Positions 8,575-18,085 are shown, counted from the stretch's first letter. The stretch: DNA of 64,000 nucleotides from Nitrospinia bacterium (GCA_029261715.1 JAJDAT010000049.1:62001-126000), one strand, 5' to 3'. Notes: a model not told the origin generated them from the sequence alone. Numbers and translations: made by a program.

Positions 8575-9300
8575 ATGACATCTGATGATGATTTCGAAAT
8601 ACGATACCAGTTTCGATTTCCCGATGATTCCACCAGGGATTTTCTCTTTACGCTAGACAAAGATAGTTTAGCTTTAAAATCTACGGTTGATACCAACAAT
8701 CTTCCTGAATGGACTCGGCTTGATTATCATAAATGTTCTAATTGTACTTTAAAAGCTGAAGACAACCCGTTGTGCCCTGTTGCGAAAGAATACTATTATA
8801 TATTGGATAGCTTTAAAGCAAGTTTTTCTTTTGAAGAAGTAAAAGTCATCGCAAAAGTCCCCGAACGGGTTTATTTTAAGGAAACAAGTCTACAGTCTGG
8901 AATATCGAGCATGATTGGAATTGTGAATGTTACCAGTGGATGCCCAGTGTTATCGACTTTAAGGCCAATGGTTAGATACCACCTTCCTTTTGCTTCCTCC
9001 GAAGAAACGACTTTTAGATCCGCGTCTGTTTTTTTACTGAAAAAGTATTTACAGAATAAAGATAAAGGTGTTTTGCCAAAAATCGATTGGCAGGAACTGG
9101 CGGATGAATTGGAGCAAGTTAGTATCGTGAATCTTGGTTTAGCTGGTCGAATAAAAGGTATGTCGTCAGGTGATGCAAATATTAATAGTTTATTAATTCT
9201 TGATGGTTTTGCGAAGATTACAGGGTTTACCCTTGAAAACGGGATAGAAGAATTGAGATATCTATTTGAAGACCATGTCAATCCCTCGCAAGAGCCCTAG
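8575..9300 (+). CDS. Conserved unknown protein with a Cys cluster (possibly DUF6901-like)
   Basis: The 241 residues start with a strand-rich segment (FEIRYQFRFPDDSTRDF), followed by a cysteine cluster CSNCTLKAEDNPLCPVA at about 53-69, with spacing CxxCx8-10C. The rest is mixed, with a central SGCPVLSTLRPMVRYHLPF and an all-helical C-terminus. The opening strand and the C-x2-C...CP cluster resemble an uncharacterised family I recall as DUF6901, but I cannot confirm this here. The cluster could bind a metal or be redox active. The gene is convergent with the ATP-grasp gene and overlaps its end by 4 bp. Soluble; no signal peptide. Confidence 0.65.
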   Translation: MTSDDDFEIRYQFRFPDDSTRDFLFTLDKDSLALKSTVDTNNLPEWTRLDYHKCSNCTLKAEDNPLCPVAKEYYYILDSFKASFSFEEVKVIAKVPERVYFKETSLQSGISSMIGIVNVTSGCPVLSTLRPMVRYHLPFASSEETTFRSASVFLLKKYLQNKDKGVLPKIDWQELADELEQVSIVNLGLAGRIKGMSSGDANINSLLILDGFAKITGFTLENGIEELRYLFEDHVNPSQEP

Positions 9301-10241
9301 AAAAAAAAGCCATCGTTGTATCTAGACATTATCGACCCATCCTTAATTAAAGCTGGATTGAATTCTAGCTTTTCTCCTGCGAGTTCTCTAAAAATTAGAT
9401 TTGGAATATCCGCTCCTTGCGAAATTGAATGAACCGAACCGCTTCCGAATCTCAAGTTTACATCTGTAAATAGAAAACGACCTGAAGATTCTTTAAAGCC
9501 CTGTAAATTACATGGGCCTTTCAGTCCTAAAGCCTTGGCCATTTTTTTTGCTTGTTCGATTATTTCTTCGTCCATATCAATTTGGCTGAGAGTAACTTCC
9601 CCCGCTCTGGTCTCAATCCTTTTTCTAGGTGTTACGACTAATGGAAGTCCGTTCGAATCGGAAAACCAATCAATTGTGTATTCGTCTCCTTTTACGAATT
9701 GTTGAAGTATTTGATTGGAATGTTTAGCCTTATAATAATCAAGATCTACTTGGTCGTTAATCACAACGCAACCCTTGCTCCCTTCTCCTTTTTTTGGTTT
9801 TGATATCAATGGAAAATTGGGGGATAAAGGATCAAATGGATTTGGTTTGGGGATTCCTTTTTCTTGGAAGAAGTTTGAGAGTTTTTCTTTGTCGTGGCAA
9901 ATAGAAATTACTTCTGAATTATTTATGTAGAGGTGAATACTCAGATCTATAAAAGGTTTTCTGTTTGTATCGAGATATTCGATAGCTCGATTGGTTAATG
10001 GAACAATAGCGTTAATTGATTTTTCCCTACAAAAAGTTAAAAGACTTTTAAGGCAATCAGGGTCGTCAAACCTCGGAATATTTTGCTTAATATCTAGTAT
10101 CTTTAAGGCGGGGGAGTAGATATTACTATCGGCCCCGGCAATGTTGTGCCCTGAGGGAAATGAATTCAAGGTTTGTTGGAATGTGCGGATAAGGCCCACT
10201 CGCCAATTTGGAGCGAGAAATAATAAATTAATTTTTTTCAT
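9297..10241 (-). CDS. ATP-grasp family ligase-like protein
   Basis: This protein of 314 residues has a Rossmann-like pre-ATP-grasp domain (INLLFLAPNWRVGLIRTFQ, then a segment with INAIVPLTNRAIEYLD). The ATP-grasp core follows, with PLISKPKKGEGSKGCVVI as the ATP-binding lysine/glycine loop, ILQQFVKGDEYTIDWF as the EY(T/S)xD motif, and FTDVNLRFGSGSVHS as the Mg-binding N-x-R end. These features place it with the CarB-like ATP-grasp proteins used for amino-acid ligation or polysaccharide/peptide biosynthesis. The acceptor substrate is unknown. It lies 86 bp downstream of the Nudix start on the same strand, so co-transcription with other genes is unclear. Confidence 0.8.
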   Translation of the reverse strand: MKKINLLFLAPNWRVGLIRTFQQTLNSFPSGHNIAGADSNIYSPALKILDIKQNIPRFDDPDCLKSLLTFCREKSINAIVPLTNRAIEYLDTNRKPFIDLSIHLYINNSEVISICHDKEKLSNFFQEKGIPKPNPFDPLSPNFPLISKPKKGEGSKGCVVINDQVDLDYYKAKHSNQILQQFVKGDEYTIDWFSDSNGLPLVVTPRKRIETRAGEVTLSQIDMDEEIIEQAKKMAKALGLKGPCNLQGFKESSGRFLFTDVNLRFGSGSVHSISQGADIPNLIFRELAGEKLEFNPALIKDGSIMSRYNDGFFF

Positions 10242-10327
10242 TTAGATTTATTATGGCAACTAAGTTTGAACGTTATTTTGCTTAAAAACTTTCTAGGAAA
10301 ATCATTTAGTAAGAGTCGAAGACGTAA

Positions 10328-10876
10328 TTAAAAACCTTTTAAACTAGCCAATTCGCGAAGAATTTTAGCGGTTGCTCCCCAAATTCTATTTTCTTTGTGC
10401 CAAAAAGCAATCATTTTCATAGAGCTTTTGAAACCAGTGTCTGGGTGTTGTGTTGTGAGTAGTGGAAATAGGGGGATATCAAAAATTTGTTCTACTTCGT
10501 CAAAATTGGGTTCGTAAGTTGGAATATGATCGACTAGAGCGATAAAGGGAGTAATTTCATACCCGGTCAAAGTTTTGACCTTATCTAAACGTCCTATAAT
10601 TAAAGCCTCTTCTACCCATAAGTTAATTTCTTCGAATGTTTCCCGCTGTGCTGTTATAAGAAGATTTTCGTCATCTTCCTCAAAAACTCCGCCAGGAAAA
10701 CCAATTTCTCCAGGATGACGGTGTAAATCGCGCGAGCGTCGCATTAAAATAATATGAGGATTATTTTCTCTTAAATAGATAATAACCATCACTGCTGCCG
10801 TCATATTATGATCGGCTGGCGGCTCTCCTTTAAAAACGGGATATTTTTGCTTAATGCGATTTACTAGTAGGATCAT
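10328..10876 (-). CDS. Nudix hydrolase, CoA-pyrophosphatase (NudL)-like
   Basis: The 182-residue protein has the Nudix box GG(V)FEEDD...AQRETFEEINL, with the catalytic RExxEE helix intact; the usual glycine near the end of the box is asparagine. The upstream LMRRSRDLHRHPGEIGFPGG segment matches the UPF0035/CoA-pyrophosphatase signature (RSxxLxxHxGexxFPGG). Such enzymes hydrolyse CoA or related dinucleoside diphosphates. The gene's ATG overlaps the TGA of the upstream ArsC-like gene by 4 bp, so the two are translationally coupled. Confidence 0.88.
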   Translation of the reverse strand: MILLVNRIKQKYPVFKGEPPADHNMTAAVMVIIYLRENNPHIILMRRSRDLHRHPGEIGFPGGVFEEDDENLLITAQRETFEEINLWVEEALIIGRLDKVKTLTGYEITPFIALVDHIPTYEPNFDEVEQIFDIPLFPLLTTQHPDTGFKSSMKMIAFWHKENRIWGATAKILRELASLKGF

Positions 10877-11232
10877 GCTGGATTATGAGATGCCCAATTT
10901 GAAAATTCTTCTTCGTTAAATCCTACCGTGACTTTATTGCCTTCATAAGCGATAGGTCTTTTGACTAGTCTTCCGTTTTCAGAAAGAAGATCGATGGCTT
11001 CTTTTTCTGTCATATCCTTAATTTTATCTTTAATCTTCTTTTCCCGGTATTCTACGCCGCTAGTATTGAAAACTTTTTTAATTCCGTATTCTTGAATCGC
11101 AAGCTTCAGTACCTTTTTGGGTGGAGGGTTTAATGTAATGTCGGTGTCTTTATATTTTATTCCTTGTTCGTCCAAAAACTTTTTGGCTTTTCTGCAGGTA
11201 CCGCATTTGTTGTATTGATAAAGGTGAATCAT
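10873..11232 (-). CDS. ArsC/Spx-family protein (YffB-like)
   Basis: The 119-residue thioredoxin-fold protein begins MIHLYQYNKCGTCRKAKKFL with a C10-x-x-C13 motif and a following K/R-rich helix. It contains FNTSGVEYREK and LVKRPIAYE, the R-P-I signature of the ArsC/Spx/YffB superfamily. The family includes arsenate reductases and redox-linked regulators. No ars genes adjoin it, so an arsenate role is not supported; a general redox role is more likely. It is translationally coupled to the Nudix gene. Confidence 0.85.
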   Translation of the reverse strand: MIHLYQYNKCGTCRKAKKFLDEQGIKYKDTDITLNPPPKKVLKLAIQEYGIKKVFNTSGVEYREKKIKDKIKDMTEKEAIDLLSENGRLVKRPIAYEGNKVTVGFNEEEFSNWASHNPA

Positions 11233-11558
11233 TATTCTCTCTCCTGCCAGGGTTCCGATATTTAGATATATCTAATTGTATATTAAATTGAATTCAAATG
11301 TTTGTCATCTGCGATTGCTTTGAATTTAGTTAAGAGCCCAAGTTATTCCGGCTAAAACTTTATTAACGCGATTTAAGTAGAAATGATTGAAAAAAGGGCT
11401 CCAATGGAACATATTTCAGTTAGTACAAGATATAGTATGTATGATAGAAAAAATACACTAGCAGTGGTATAATCTACTTTACAATCGGGATTTATTGAGA
11501 TAGAGTTCCGGTAATACGCATCCCAACTAATTAGAAAACTTATCTCTTTAATAAAGCT
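11233..11558. other. Intergenic region between divergent arsC-like and smc genes
   Basis: This stretch of 326 bp has no credible gene. It should hold promoters for both directions. Its only clear signal is the extended -10 element for smc listed separately. No RNA gene or repeat is evident. Confidence 0.6.
11465..11473 (+). promoter_or_regulatory. Extended -10 promoter element upstream of smc
   Basis: TGGTATAAT is a perfect TGn-TATAAT extended -10 box, 86 bp before the smc ATG. The sequence at the -35 position (TAGAAA, 17 bp upstream) is weak, as is common when the extended -10 is present. Assignment is by consensus only. Confidence 0.5.
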
Positions 11559-14500
11559 ATGAAGTTAAAAAGTTTAGAGTTAATTGGCTTTAAATCCTTT
11601 GGAGAAAATGCCAAATTAGATTTTACCCAAGGTTTTACGGCAATTGTAGGCCCAAATGGGTGTGGAAAAAGTAATATCTCCGACGCCATTCGTTGGGTAA
11701 TTGGAGAGCAAAACTCACGAGCCCTTCGCGGTCAAAAGCTTACAGATCTGATTTTTAACGGTAGCGCATCAAGAAAAGCACTTAACCGGGCTGAAATTTC
11801 ATTGGTTTTAGAAGATATACCAATGGGGTTAAGAGTAGCTAACGTTCCTTTGGTGGGAACCGAAGTCAAAGTGACTCGCTGTTATCATCGGTCTGGAGAT
11901 AGCGAATATCTCATCAATCAGATTCCTTGTCGGTTAAAAGATATTATTGATTTATTTTTGGATTTGGGCGTAAGTTCGCGATCGATGACGATTGTTGAAC
12001 AAAACCATGTTCAGGAGATTATTTCTGCAAAACCCGAACAACGACGTTATTTGATTGAAGAAGCGGCGGGAATTTTAAAGTTTAAACATCGTAAGCACGA
12101 AGCGGAACTTAAACTCAATGCCTCCAGACAAAATTTGCTTAGAATAACCGATATTGTTCAAGAGCTTTCCCGCCAAGCAGATTCTTTAAAGAGACAAGCT
12201 GATAAAGCCGAACGTTATAAGCGATTTCGATCCGAGCTTAAGAACTTTTCTCTAAATCTTTTTTCACAAAGAATCCGTCAATTCCAAGAAGAATTAGAAT
12301 CATTGGAAAAAGAGTTAGCAATTGTAGAGGACAAAAAAGTTCAGTTAACTTCGTCATCTTCTACTCTAGAAAATAGAATTGAAGAACTAAAAGAAGAAAT
12401 TAGCGAATTACAGATTCAAATTGACTATAAAAAAGACGCTGTTCGAAGTCTTGCAAATCAAATTTCTAAGGATGAGCATAGTATTGAGCTTAAGCAGACC
12501 CAAGTGGATGCCGCTGAAAAAGATTCGAATTCTGCCGAGAGTGAAGTTTCTGAAATGAAAAAAGAAATTCAAGAACTTGAGTCGGGGACAGTTTCACAAC
12601 GTTCGGAGTTAGGCAAAGTCTCGGAAGAAATAGGTTCGCAAGAAAGCGCTTGCGATGAATTGGCTGGGAAAACTGAGCAAAAAAGAGAAGCTCTACAAGA
12701 AGAAGAAAGTCTTCTAAGAAACAAAGAAAATAGAAGCCGCGAAGTTTATGCCCAATTAGCTCAGAAAAATAACGCGTGTTCTGTTTTGGATACAAGAATA
12801 GAAAATATAGAAGGCCGAGCCGAGAAATTAAAACGTGAGCGCCAGGAAGCGTTGGAGGAAAAAGAAAAAACGGAAGCGTTAGCGAAAAGCTCTGAAGTTT
12901 TATTTGAAGAAAAATGTGAAGCTTTGGAAACCCTAAAGTCGAGCGAGGAGGAAGTTAAAGAAAAGATTCAAGATTGCAAAAGCCAACTTAGGACTCGCGA
13001 AGAAGAATATGAAGTAGTTCGCGAAGAATATTATTCCCGCAACTCTTACTTCGATTCGTTAAAAGCTCTTCGCCAAAAATTTGAAGGATTTGACGAAGGC
13101 GTTAAGGTTTTAATGTCCAACACCAACGGAGACAGGATACCAGGTTTGTTGGAAGTAATGGTAGACGTGTTGAAGGCTCCGGAAGAAGTTGAACCCGCTT
13201 TGGAAGCAGTTTTAGGCAACCGTTTGCAAAGTGTTATTGTCGATTCTTATAGTGATAGTCTTCAGGCAATCAATTATTTAAAAACCAATGAGTCGGGCAG
13301 AGGTTCTTTCATTCCTAAAGTTCCGCGATCTTTTGCAAAACCTCCTATCGTTTTAAATGGCAATCCAGCTGTTAGAGGTAAGTTAAAAGACATGGTTCAA
13401 TGTCCTTCAGAATATGCATCAATTATTGATCATCTTTTGGGAGATGTTGTTCTTGTCGAGGATTTAGAAACAGCATTAGGGTTATATACCAAGCCTGATT
13501 TTCAAGGAGTCGTAGTGACTCAAGCTGGAGAAATTTTTGATTCTCATGGGGTTGTTTCTGGCGGCAACGTTAAAAGTAATTCTGCAGGTTTATTATCCCA
13601 AAAGAGGGAAATAGAAGAATTAGAAGAAGAAATTGAGACTTTACGAGCCAAGATGGAATTGGCCAAAGAAGCAAAAGAAACGGTTGGTGAATCGTTAGCG
13701 GAATTAGAAAGACAGTTATCCGAAATTCGTCCTCAATTGTATGATACGGAAATAGAAAAAGAAGGGCGTCGTAAGGACCTTGAGCAAGTTAAAAGAGAGT
13801 TAGAAAGATTGGACAGAAAACTTTCCGCTTTAGATTACGAGCATTCTTCAGGAGAAGTGGAATTAGGGGAGTTAATTAAAGAGAGAGACTCCATGAAGTT
13901 GGCTTTATCCGAGTTAGAATCGGAGAAGGTTCAAATAGAAGGCGAAGTACAAAAAGCGAAGTCAAATTTAGAAGCGATTAGAGCGGATCTTGAAAAAAAT
14001 AGTTCCGATTTGAATGCTCAGAAGGTCTTGATTGCCTCCTTGAAGGGGAAGCGAGATATTATTTTGTCGGATATTAAGCGTTTGATTGCCCAAAAAGAAA
14101 ATTATGAGATTCGTGTTGAAAAGAGAGAGAAAGATACCAAGGATAATGTGGAGAAAGTTGCTAAATTTAGAGAAGAGATTGACGAAATAGAAAAAGGAAT
14201 TGTTGTTAAAGCGCGTGAAAAAGACGAATCGAGTGAAGCGTTGGTTGAAGTAGAAGAAATATTTCGCGAAAAAGAAAATAATTTAGACGATTCAGAAAAG
14301 GAGTCTAAGTCGGTTTTTAAAGAATTTCAGGAAAATGCGGAGATTTTATCCCAGCGTGAGTTGAGGAGGTCGGAAATTAAAATACAATCGGCGCATTTTC
14401 AAGAACAAGCATTCAACGATTTTAATGTGACTCTGGAAGAAGTTTTAGAAAACTATAATGAAAAGGTTGATGACGAGGCAGAAGTCGAAGAGCATTTACG

Positions 14501-15119
14501 AGAGCTACGTCGTAAAATTGAAAGAATGGGAGAGGTGAACCTTGCGGCGCTTTCGGAATATGAACAGGCTAACGAGCGATATACCTTCCTTTTTAGACAA
14601 AAGCAAGATTTGACAGAATCAATGGAAACCTTGTCGCAGGCAATAGATAAAATCAATCAAACAACCGTGGAGAGATTTACCGATACATTTGAAAAGGTAA
14701 ATGAGCAGTTTTCGCAAATTTATGGCCGATTATTTCACGGCGGCAAAGCGCGTCTAAATTTATGTGACGCAGAAAACCCATTAGAGTCGGGTGTTGAAAT
14801 TTTTGCCCAACCGCTAGGTAAAAAAATGCAAAACCTAACTTTACTTTCAGGTGGGGAAAAAGCAATGACAGCTCTTTCATTAATATTTGCTCTCCTAAAA
14901 ATCAGACCTACTCCATTCTGCTTTCTTGACGAAGTAGACGCGCCGTTAGACGAGCCAAATGTAGTGCGGTTTCAGACAATGTTGAAGGAATTGACCGGAA
15001 AAACCCAATTTATTTTGATTACTCATAACCAACGAACCATGTCTTTCGCCAATATTTTATATGGCGTTACGATGGAAGAACGTGGCGTTTCCAAAATCGT
15101 TTCGGTCAATTTGAATTAG
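11559..15119 (+). CDS. smc: Chromosome segregation protein SMC
   Basis: The 1186-residue length and layout are those of bacterial SMC, the ATPase of the condensin complex that compacts and aligns sister chromosomes. Walker A is GPNGCGKSN at 31-39. Long coiled coils follow, at about 170-500 and 670-1000, flanking a hinge at about 515-650 with the GGNV glycines typical of hinge dimerisation. The C-terminal head carries the signature motif LSGGEK (1096-1101) and Walker B FLDEVDAPLD (D1124, E1125). No scpA or scpB lies nearby. It appears to be a single-gene unit with its own promoter and faces the aminomutase gene convergently. Confidence 0.97.
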   Translation: MKLKSLELIGFKSFGENAKLDFTQGFTAIVGPNGCGKSNISDAIRWVIGEQNSRALRGQKLTDLIFNGSASRKALNRAEISLVLEDIPMGLRVANVPLVGTEVKVTRCYHRSGDSEYLINQIPCRLKDIIDLFLDLGVSSRSMTIVEQNHVQEIISAKPEQRRYLIEEAAGILKFKHRKHEAELKLNASRQNLLRITDIVQELSRQADSLKRQADKAERYKRFRSELKNFSLNLFSQRIRQFQEELESLEKELAIVEDKKVQLTSSSSTLENRIEELKEEISELQIQIDYKKDAVRSLANQISKDEHSIELKQTQVDAAEKDSNSAESEVSEMKKEIQELESGTVSQRSELGKVSEEIGSQESACDELAGKTEQKREALQEEESLLRNKENRSREVYAQLAQKNNACSVLDTRIENIEGRAEKLKRERQEALEEKEKTEALAKSSEVLFEEKCEALETLKSSEEEVKEKIQDCKSQLRTREEEYEVVREEYYSRNSYFDSLKALRQKFEGFDEGVKVLMSNTNGDRIPGLLEVMVDVLKAPEEVEPALEAVLGNRLQSVIVDSYSDSLQAINYLKTNESGRGSFIPKVPRSFAKPPIVLNGNPAVRGKLKDMVQCPSEYASIIDHLLGDVVLVEDLETALGLYTKPDFQGVVVTQAGEIFDSHGVVSGGNVKSNSAGLLSQKREIEELEEEIETLRAKMELAKEAKETVGESLAELERQLSEIRPQLYDTEIEKEGRRKDLEQVKRELERLDRKLSALDYEHSSGEVELGELIKERDSMKLALSELESEKVQIEGEVQKAKSNLEAIRADLEKNSSDLNAQKVLIASLKGKRDIILSDIKRLIAQKENYEIRVEKREKDTKDNVEKVAKFREEIDEIEKGIVVKAREKDESSEALVEVEEIFREKENNLDDSEKESKSVFKEFQENAEILSQRELRRSEIKIQSAHFQEQAFNDFNVTLEEVLENYNEKVDDEAEVEEHLRELRRKIERMGEVNLAALSEYEQANERYTFLFRQKQDLTESMETLSQAIDKINQTTVERFTDTFEKVNEQFSQIYGRLFHGGKARLNLCDAENPLESGVEIFAQPLGKKMQNLTLLSGGEKAMTALSLIFALLKIRPTPFCFLDEVDAPLDEPNVVRFQTMLKELTGKTQFILITHNQRTMSFANILYGVTMEERGVSKIVSVNLN

Positions 15120-15156
15120 TAGGCTACTAGTAAAATAAAGCGGGTATAAAAGCCGG

Positions 15157-16284
15157 TTAGGCCATTTCGCACATTGGGGCGTGTTTTGCACTTTCAGGGG
15201 AAACAGATACTTTGTCTTTCTTGCGGGGTTGTGGATAGCGGAAAACTTTTCCTTCGTAGTTTTTTACGATTACTTCGCGCTCGTTGTGTTCTATAACAGA
15301 ATTAGGAAGTAGTCTGATTTTCCCTCCTCCGCCTGGCGCGTCAATAACGAAGTAAGGCACTGCCATACCAGAAGTGTGACCCATAAGGTCTCTGATAATA
15401 TCTAGTCCCTTTTCAACAGCCGTTCGAAAATGAGTCGCTCCAGCCGTAATATCCGCCTGGTAAATATAGTAAGGTTTCACGCGAATTTTTAAAAGTTTGT
15501 GAACCAATTCCCTCATGATTTTAGGATCGTCGTTAATTCCTTTTAAGAGAACGGTTTGGCTTCCTAATGGAATGCCGGTATCTGCAAGTCGATTACACGC
15601 TTTTTCTACTTCAGGTGTAATTTCTGCTGGGTGGTTGAAGTGTAAATTGGCATAGAGCGGGTGGAAGTTTTTTAGCATTGCGCACAACTTTTCCGTAATC
15701 CGTTCAGGCAAAGTTCCAGGGACTCTAGTTCCAATACGAATAATATCCAAATGGGGAATGGAGCGTAATTCGCTTAATATTCTTTCCAATTCTTTATCTG
15801 GCACAAGGAGAGGGTCGCCCCCAGACATAATTACATCTCTTACTTCGGGGTGATCCCTAATGTATTCAATGCCTTGGCGCAGCGTTTCTCTAGTTACTAT
15901 TCCGGGAAACCCAATTTTTCGTTTGCGAGTGCAAAATCGACAAATGATAGGGCATTGGTTGTTAAGCATCAGCAACACCCTGTCAGGGTATCTATGGACC
16001 AATTCAGGGACAGGCATGTCCCCCTCTTCGTTTAGTGGGTCGCTTTCCTGAAGGTCTTCATCTTCGAGCCAATCGTCCATTTCCTCAAGTGTAGGAACGA
16101 CTTGCTTCCACAACGGATCGTCTGTACTTTTAACTTGCTCCAAGAAATAAGAGTTAATTCTTATCGGAAACTTTTTGGCAATTTTCTCCAACTTTTCTTT
16201 ATATTCTCCAGAAAGATCAGGAAGAAAAGGCAAATCTTTAACTTTTGTTACGCTTTGGCTTAACTGTTTTTGCCAGGTTTCCAT
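15157..16284 (-). CDS. kamA: Lysine 2,3-aminomutase family radical-SAM enzyme
   Basis: The enzyme interconverts L-lysine and L-beta-lysine using S-adenosylmethionine, an iron-sulfur cluster and PLP. The cluster motif is C111-PII-C115-RF-C118. PLP-lysine and substrate-binding segments are conserved as in clostridial KamA: YIYQADITAG carries the lysine-binding Asp, and VIDAPGGGGK carries the second Asp and the PLP lysine. At 375 residues it is shorter than clostridial KamA and close to EpmB-type enzymes, which modify elongation factor P. No efp, epmA or beta-lysine acetyltransferase is in the window, so free-lysine and EF-P roles both remain possible. The glutaredoxin gene lies 10 bp upstream on the same strand. 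Confidence 0.88.
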   Translation of the reverse strand: METWQKQLSQSVTKVKDLPFLPDLSGEYKEKLEKIAKKFPIRINSYFLEQVKSTDDPLWKQVVPTLEEMDDWLEDEDLQESDPLNEEGDMPVPELVHRYPDRVLLMLNNQCPIICRFCTRKRKIGFPGIVTRETLRQGIEYIRDHPEVRDVIMSGGDPLLVPDKELERILSELRSIPHLDIIRIGTRVPGTLPERITEKLCAMLKNFHPLYANLHFNHPAEITPEVEKACNRLADTGIPLGSQTVLLKGINDDPKIMRELVHKLLKIRVKPYYIYQADITAGATHFRTAVEKGLDIIRDLMGHTSGMAVPYFVIDAPGGGGKIRLLPNSVIEHNEREVIVKNYEGKVFRYPQPRKKDKVSVSPESAKHAPMCEMA

Positions 16285-16294
16285 GGAGTTCCTT

Positions 16295-16540
16295 TTATTT
16301 TGTCGAAGTTTGCGAGTAATTTAACTTTAGATAGTCGATAATTTCGTACTCGTCGGCAAGAACAGTTTCACCGTCAACTAATACGGGCACTGTATATTGT
16401 CCAGAAACTTCAAATACTACTTTTCGCTCCGAAAAGGGCCATGCTACGTCAATTTTTTCGTATTCCAGTCCCATTTGCGCTAATACGTCGCGGACCATCG
16501 CGCAATATCCACAACCGTCAATGTTATATAGTTTTAGCAT
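16295..16540 (-). CDS. Glutaredoxin
   Basis: This 81-residue thioredoxin-fold protein has a dithiol active site C10-G-Y-C13, the cis-proline segment YTVPVLVDGE and the ADEYEIIDYL C-terminal helix expected of glutaredoxins. It would reduce protein disulfides or glutathione mixed disulfides, or carry electrons for iron-sulfur enzymes. It is 10 bp upstream of the radical-SAM aminomutase, so the two may be co-expressed. Confidence 0.88.
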   Translation of the reverse strand: MLKLYNIDGCGYCAMVRDVLAQMGLEYEKIDVAWPFSERKVVFEVSGQYTVPVLVDGETVLADEYEIIDYLKLNYSQTSTK

Positions 16541-16582
16541 AAGGTTTGTTTTCTTAATAAAAGCGTTTTTTAGATTTAATTG

Positions 16583-17977
16583 TTATAGAGCTACAGAGCA
16601 GGGAACCATAATTGCGTCTGTCATTCCGTGGATCTTTTTTTTGTCCTTATGGCATAAAGTAGCCAATATCCCTCCCAACTTTGCTTTCCCACCAACAACA
16701 AAATAATAAGGAGTTAGTCTCACGCGGCTTTCCATTTCTTTGATGTCGCCTTCAAAGCCGAGATATGATGCTCGAAAGCGTTTACCTTTATGAAATTTTT
16801 GTAAAATCGCAGTCTCTTTGGGAAACCCTTCCAGTGAGCTTTTTATAGTTTGCTCCCAAGCTTGACCAGAGACATCGTGGCCTATTGTAACTCCTCTGCC
16901 GCCCCATGACTTTGGAGAAAAACCCGAAACCTTGACTGCAAATTCTCTTTCTTTTTGAGTCAAGTTAAACAATTCGTTCCAACTTTGAATCTGATTTTCT
17001 TTTATTGTTAAACCTGGAATTGTCGCATGTGGAGGTAATTTGTTATTATCCAAAATCCAGGTACAAGGAATTAGATGTGATAACTTTTGAAAAGTTTCAG
17101 GATCCAGAGCTTTTTCCCAAAAACTTCTAAGTCCAGGATGCTTAAAGAGCGCAAAACTAAGTTTTTCTTCAAGAAACGGTTTATAAGGAGGAGTAGTTTT
17201 TACCCTCCCTTTTTTCGCGCTGTACATCAATAATTCGGATTTTGGTATGTTTTTTAGGTCAAAAAGTTCAAAAAACCGATAAAGTACGTCAATTTTCTCT
17301 TTTTCTTGGGAGTTTTGGACGAATAGCCCTTCTTCGTCAAAAATGATGTCTTTAGGATGTATAACGTGAGTTTTTAGACCCGCCTCATTCAACCGGTTTC
17401 CCAGAAATTTCATTTCATCTAAATAATCTTTGGCTTCATCGGAAACTGTTATCGCTAAAATAGGATCTTGTTTTCCCGCAGTTTCTCGAACCATTGCAGA
17501 AAATAAAGACAAGATTCCGCCATTTTCAGCACCTAGAAGAGAGTTAAAAGACCCTTGATATAACTCCATTAATTGCGTTAGGGATCCGAAACCTCCAGGG
17601 ACTGAATCTAGTTCAGTAACAATAAATCGATCTTCTGTTACAATAACGTCGGGTCGGATAATTCCAGGCAAATGCGATTTAAACCGTTTCATTTGACTAA
17701 AATCTAATAAATCCGACGGTTTTCCATTATTTAGGTATTGAGCAAACCAAGAAGGGAAACGATCTTTTAAACTTTCAAAATAAAAACCGTTGAGAGTTTT
17801 ATAAAAGTTTAATAAATGATCGCCAAGATCTAAAAAGAACGCGCTGTCTTCTTTTGATAATTCAAATGGCTTCGGGGAAATTCGCCAGCTTCTTTCAGTC
17901 CCATTTTCTGAAAAAATTCCAGACTGGATCAAAGAAGCTCGAACTTTAAGGCAAAATTCTTCAGGTGCGGTTGTCAT
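16583..17977 (-). CDS. Divergent ATP-grasp-like protein of unknown function
   Basis: The protein has 464 residues and no signal peptide. It carries segments that look like an ATP-grasp or glutathionylspermidine-synthase-type fold: IIRPDVIVTEDRFIVTELD followed by VPGGFGSLTQL near residues 90-125, a glycine-rich loop KSWGGRGVTIGHDVSGQ near 360, FRASYLGF, and a final VRLTPYYFVVGGKAKLGG that resembles the metal-binding end of circularly permuted ATP-grasp proteins. The middle third has no recognised motif. I do not know a named family. It is 43 bp upstream of the glutaredoxin on the same strand. A peptide or amine ligase function is inference. Confidence 0.6.
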   Translation of the reverse strand: MTTAPEEFCLKVRASLIQSGIFSENGTERSWRISPKPFELSKEDSAFFLDLGDHLLNFYKTLNGFYFESLKDRFPSWFAQYLNNGKPSDLLDFSQMKRFKSHLPGIIRPDVIVTEDRFIVTELDSVPGGFGSLTQLMELYQGSFNSLLGAENGGILSLFSAMVRETAGKQDPILAITVSDEAKDYLDEMKFLGNRLNEAGLKTHVIHPKDIIFDEEGLFVQNSQEKEKIDVLYRFFELFDLKNIPKSELLMYSAKKGRVKTTPPYKPFLEEKLSFALFKHPGLRSFWEKALDPETFQKLSHLIPCTWILDNNKLPPHATIPGLTIKENQIQSWNELFNLTQKEREFAVKVSGFSPKSWGGRGVTIGHDVSGQAWEQTIKSSLEGFPKETAILQKFHKGKRFRASYLGFEGDIKEMESRVRLTPYYFVVGGKAKLGGILATLCHKDKKKIHGMTDAIMVPCSVAL

Positions 17978-18085
17978 TATAAAAAATGTTAAGCAACTTC
18001 TAATGAATTGTCAACGAATTCGACACTCATTAAAAGTTTAAGTATACTTTTTTGCCGAAATTAAAAATTTTTGAGAGATTAATTT

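Noticed and set aside
8871-9281. Minus-strand 136-codon frame inside the unknown Cys-containing gene
   Set aside because: It lies wholly within a better-supported gene and has no recognisable motif.
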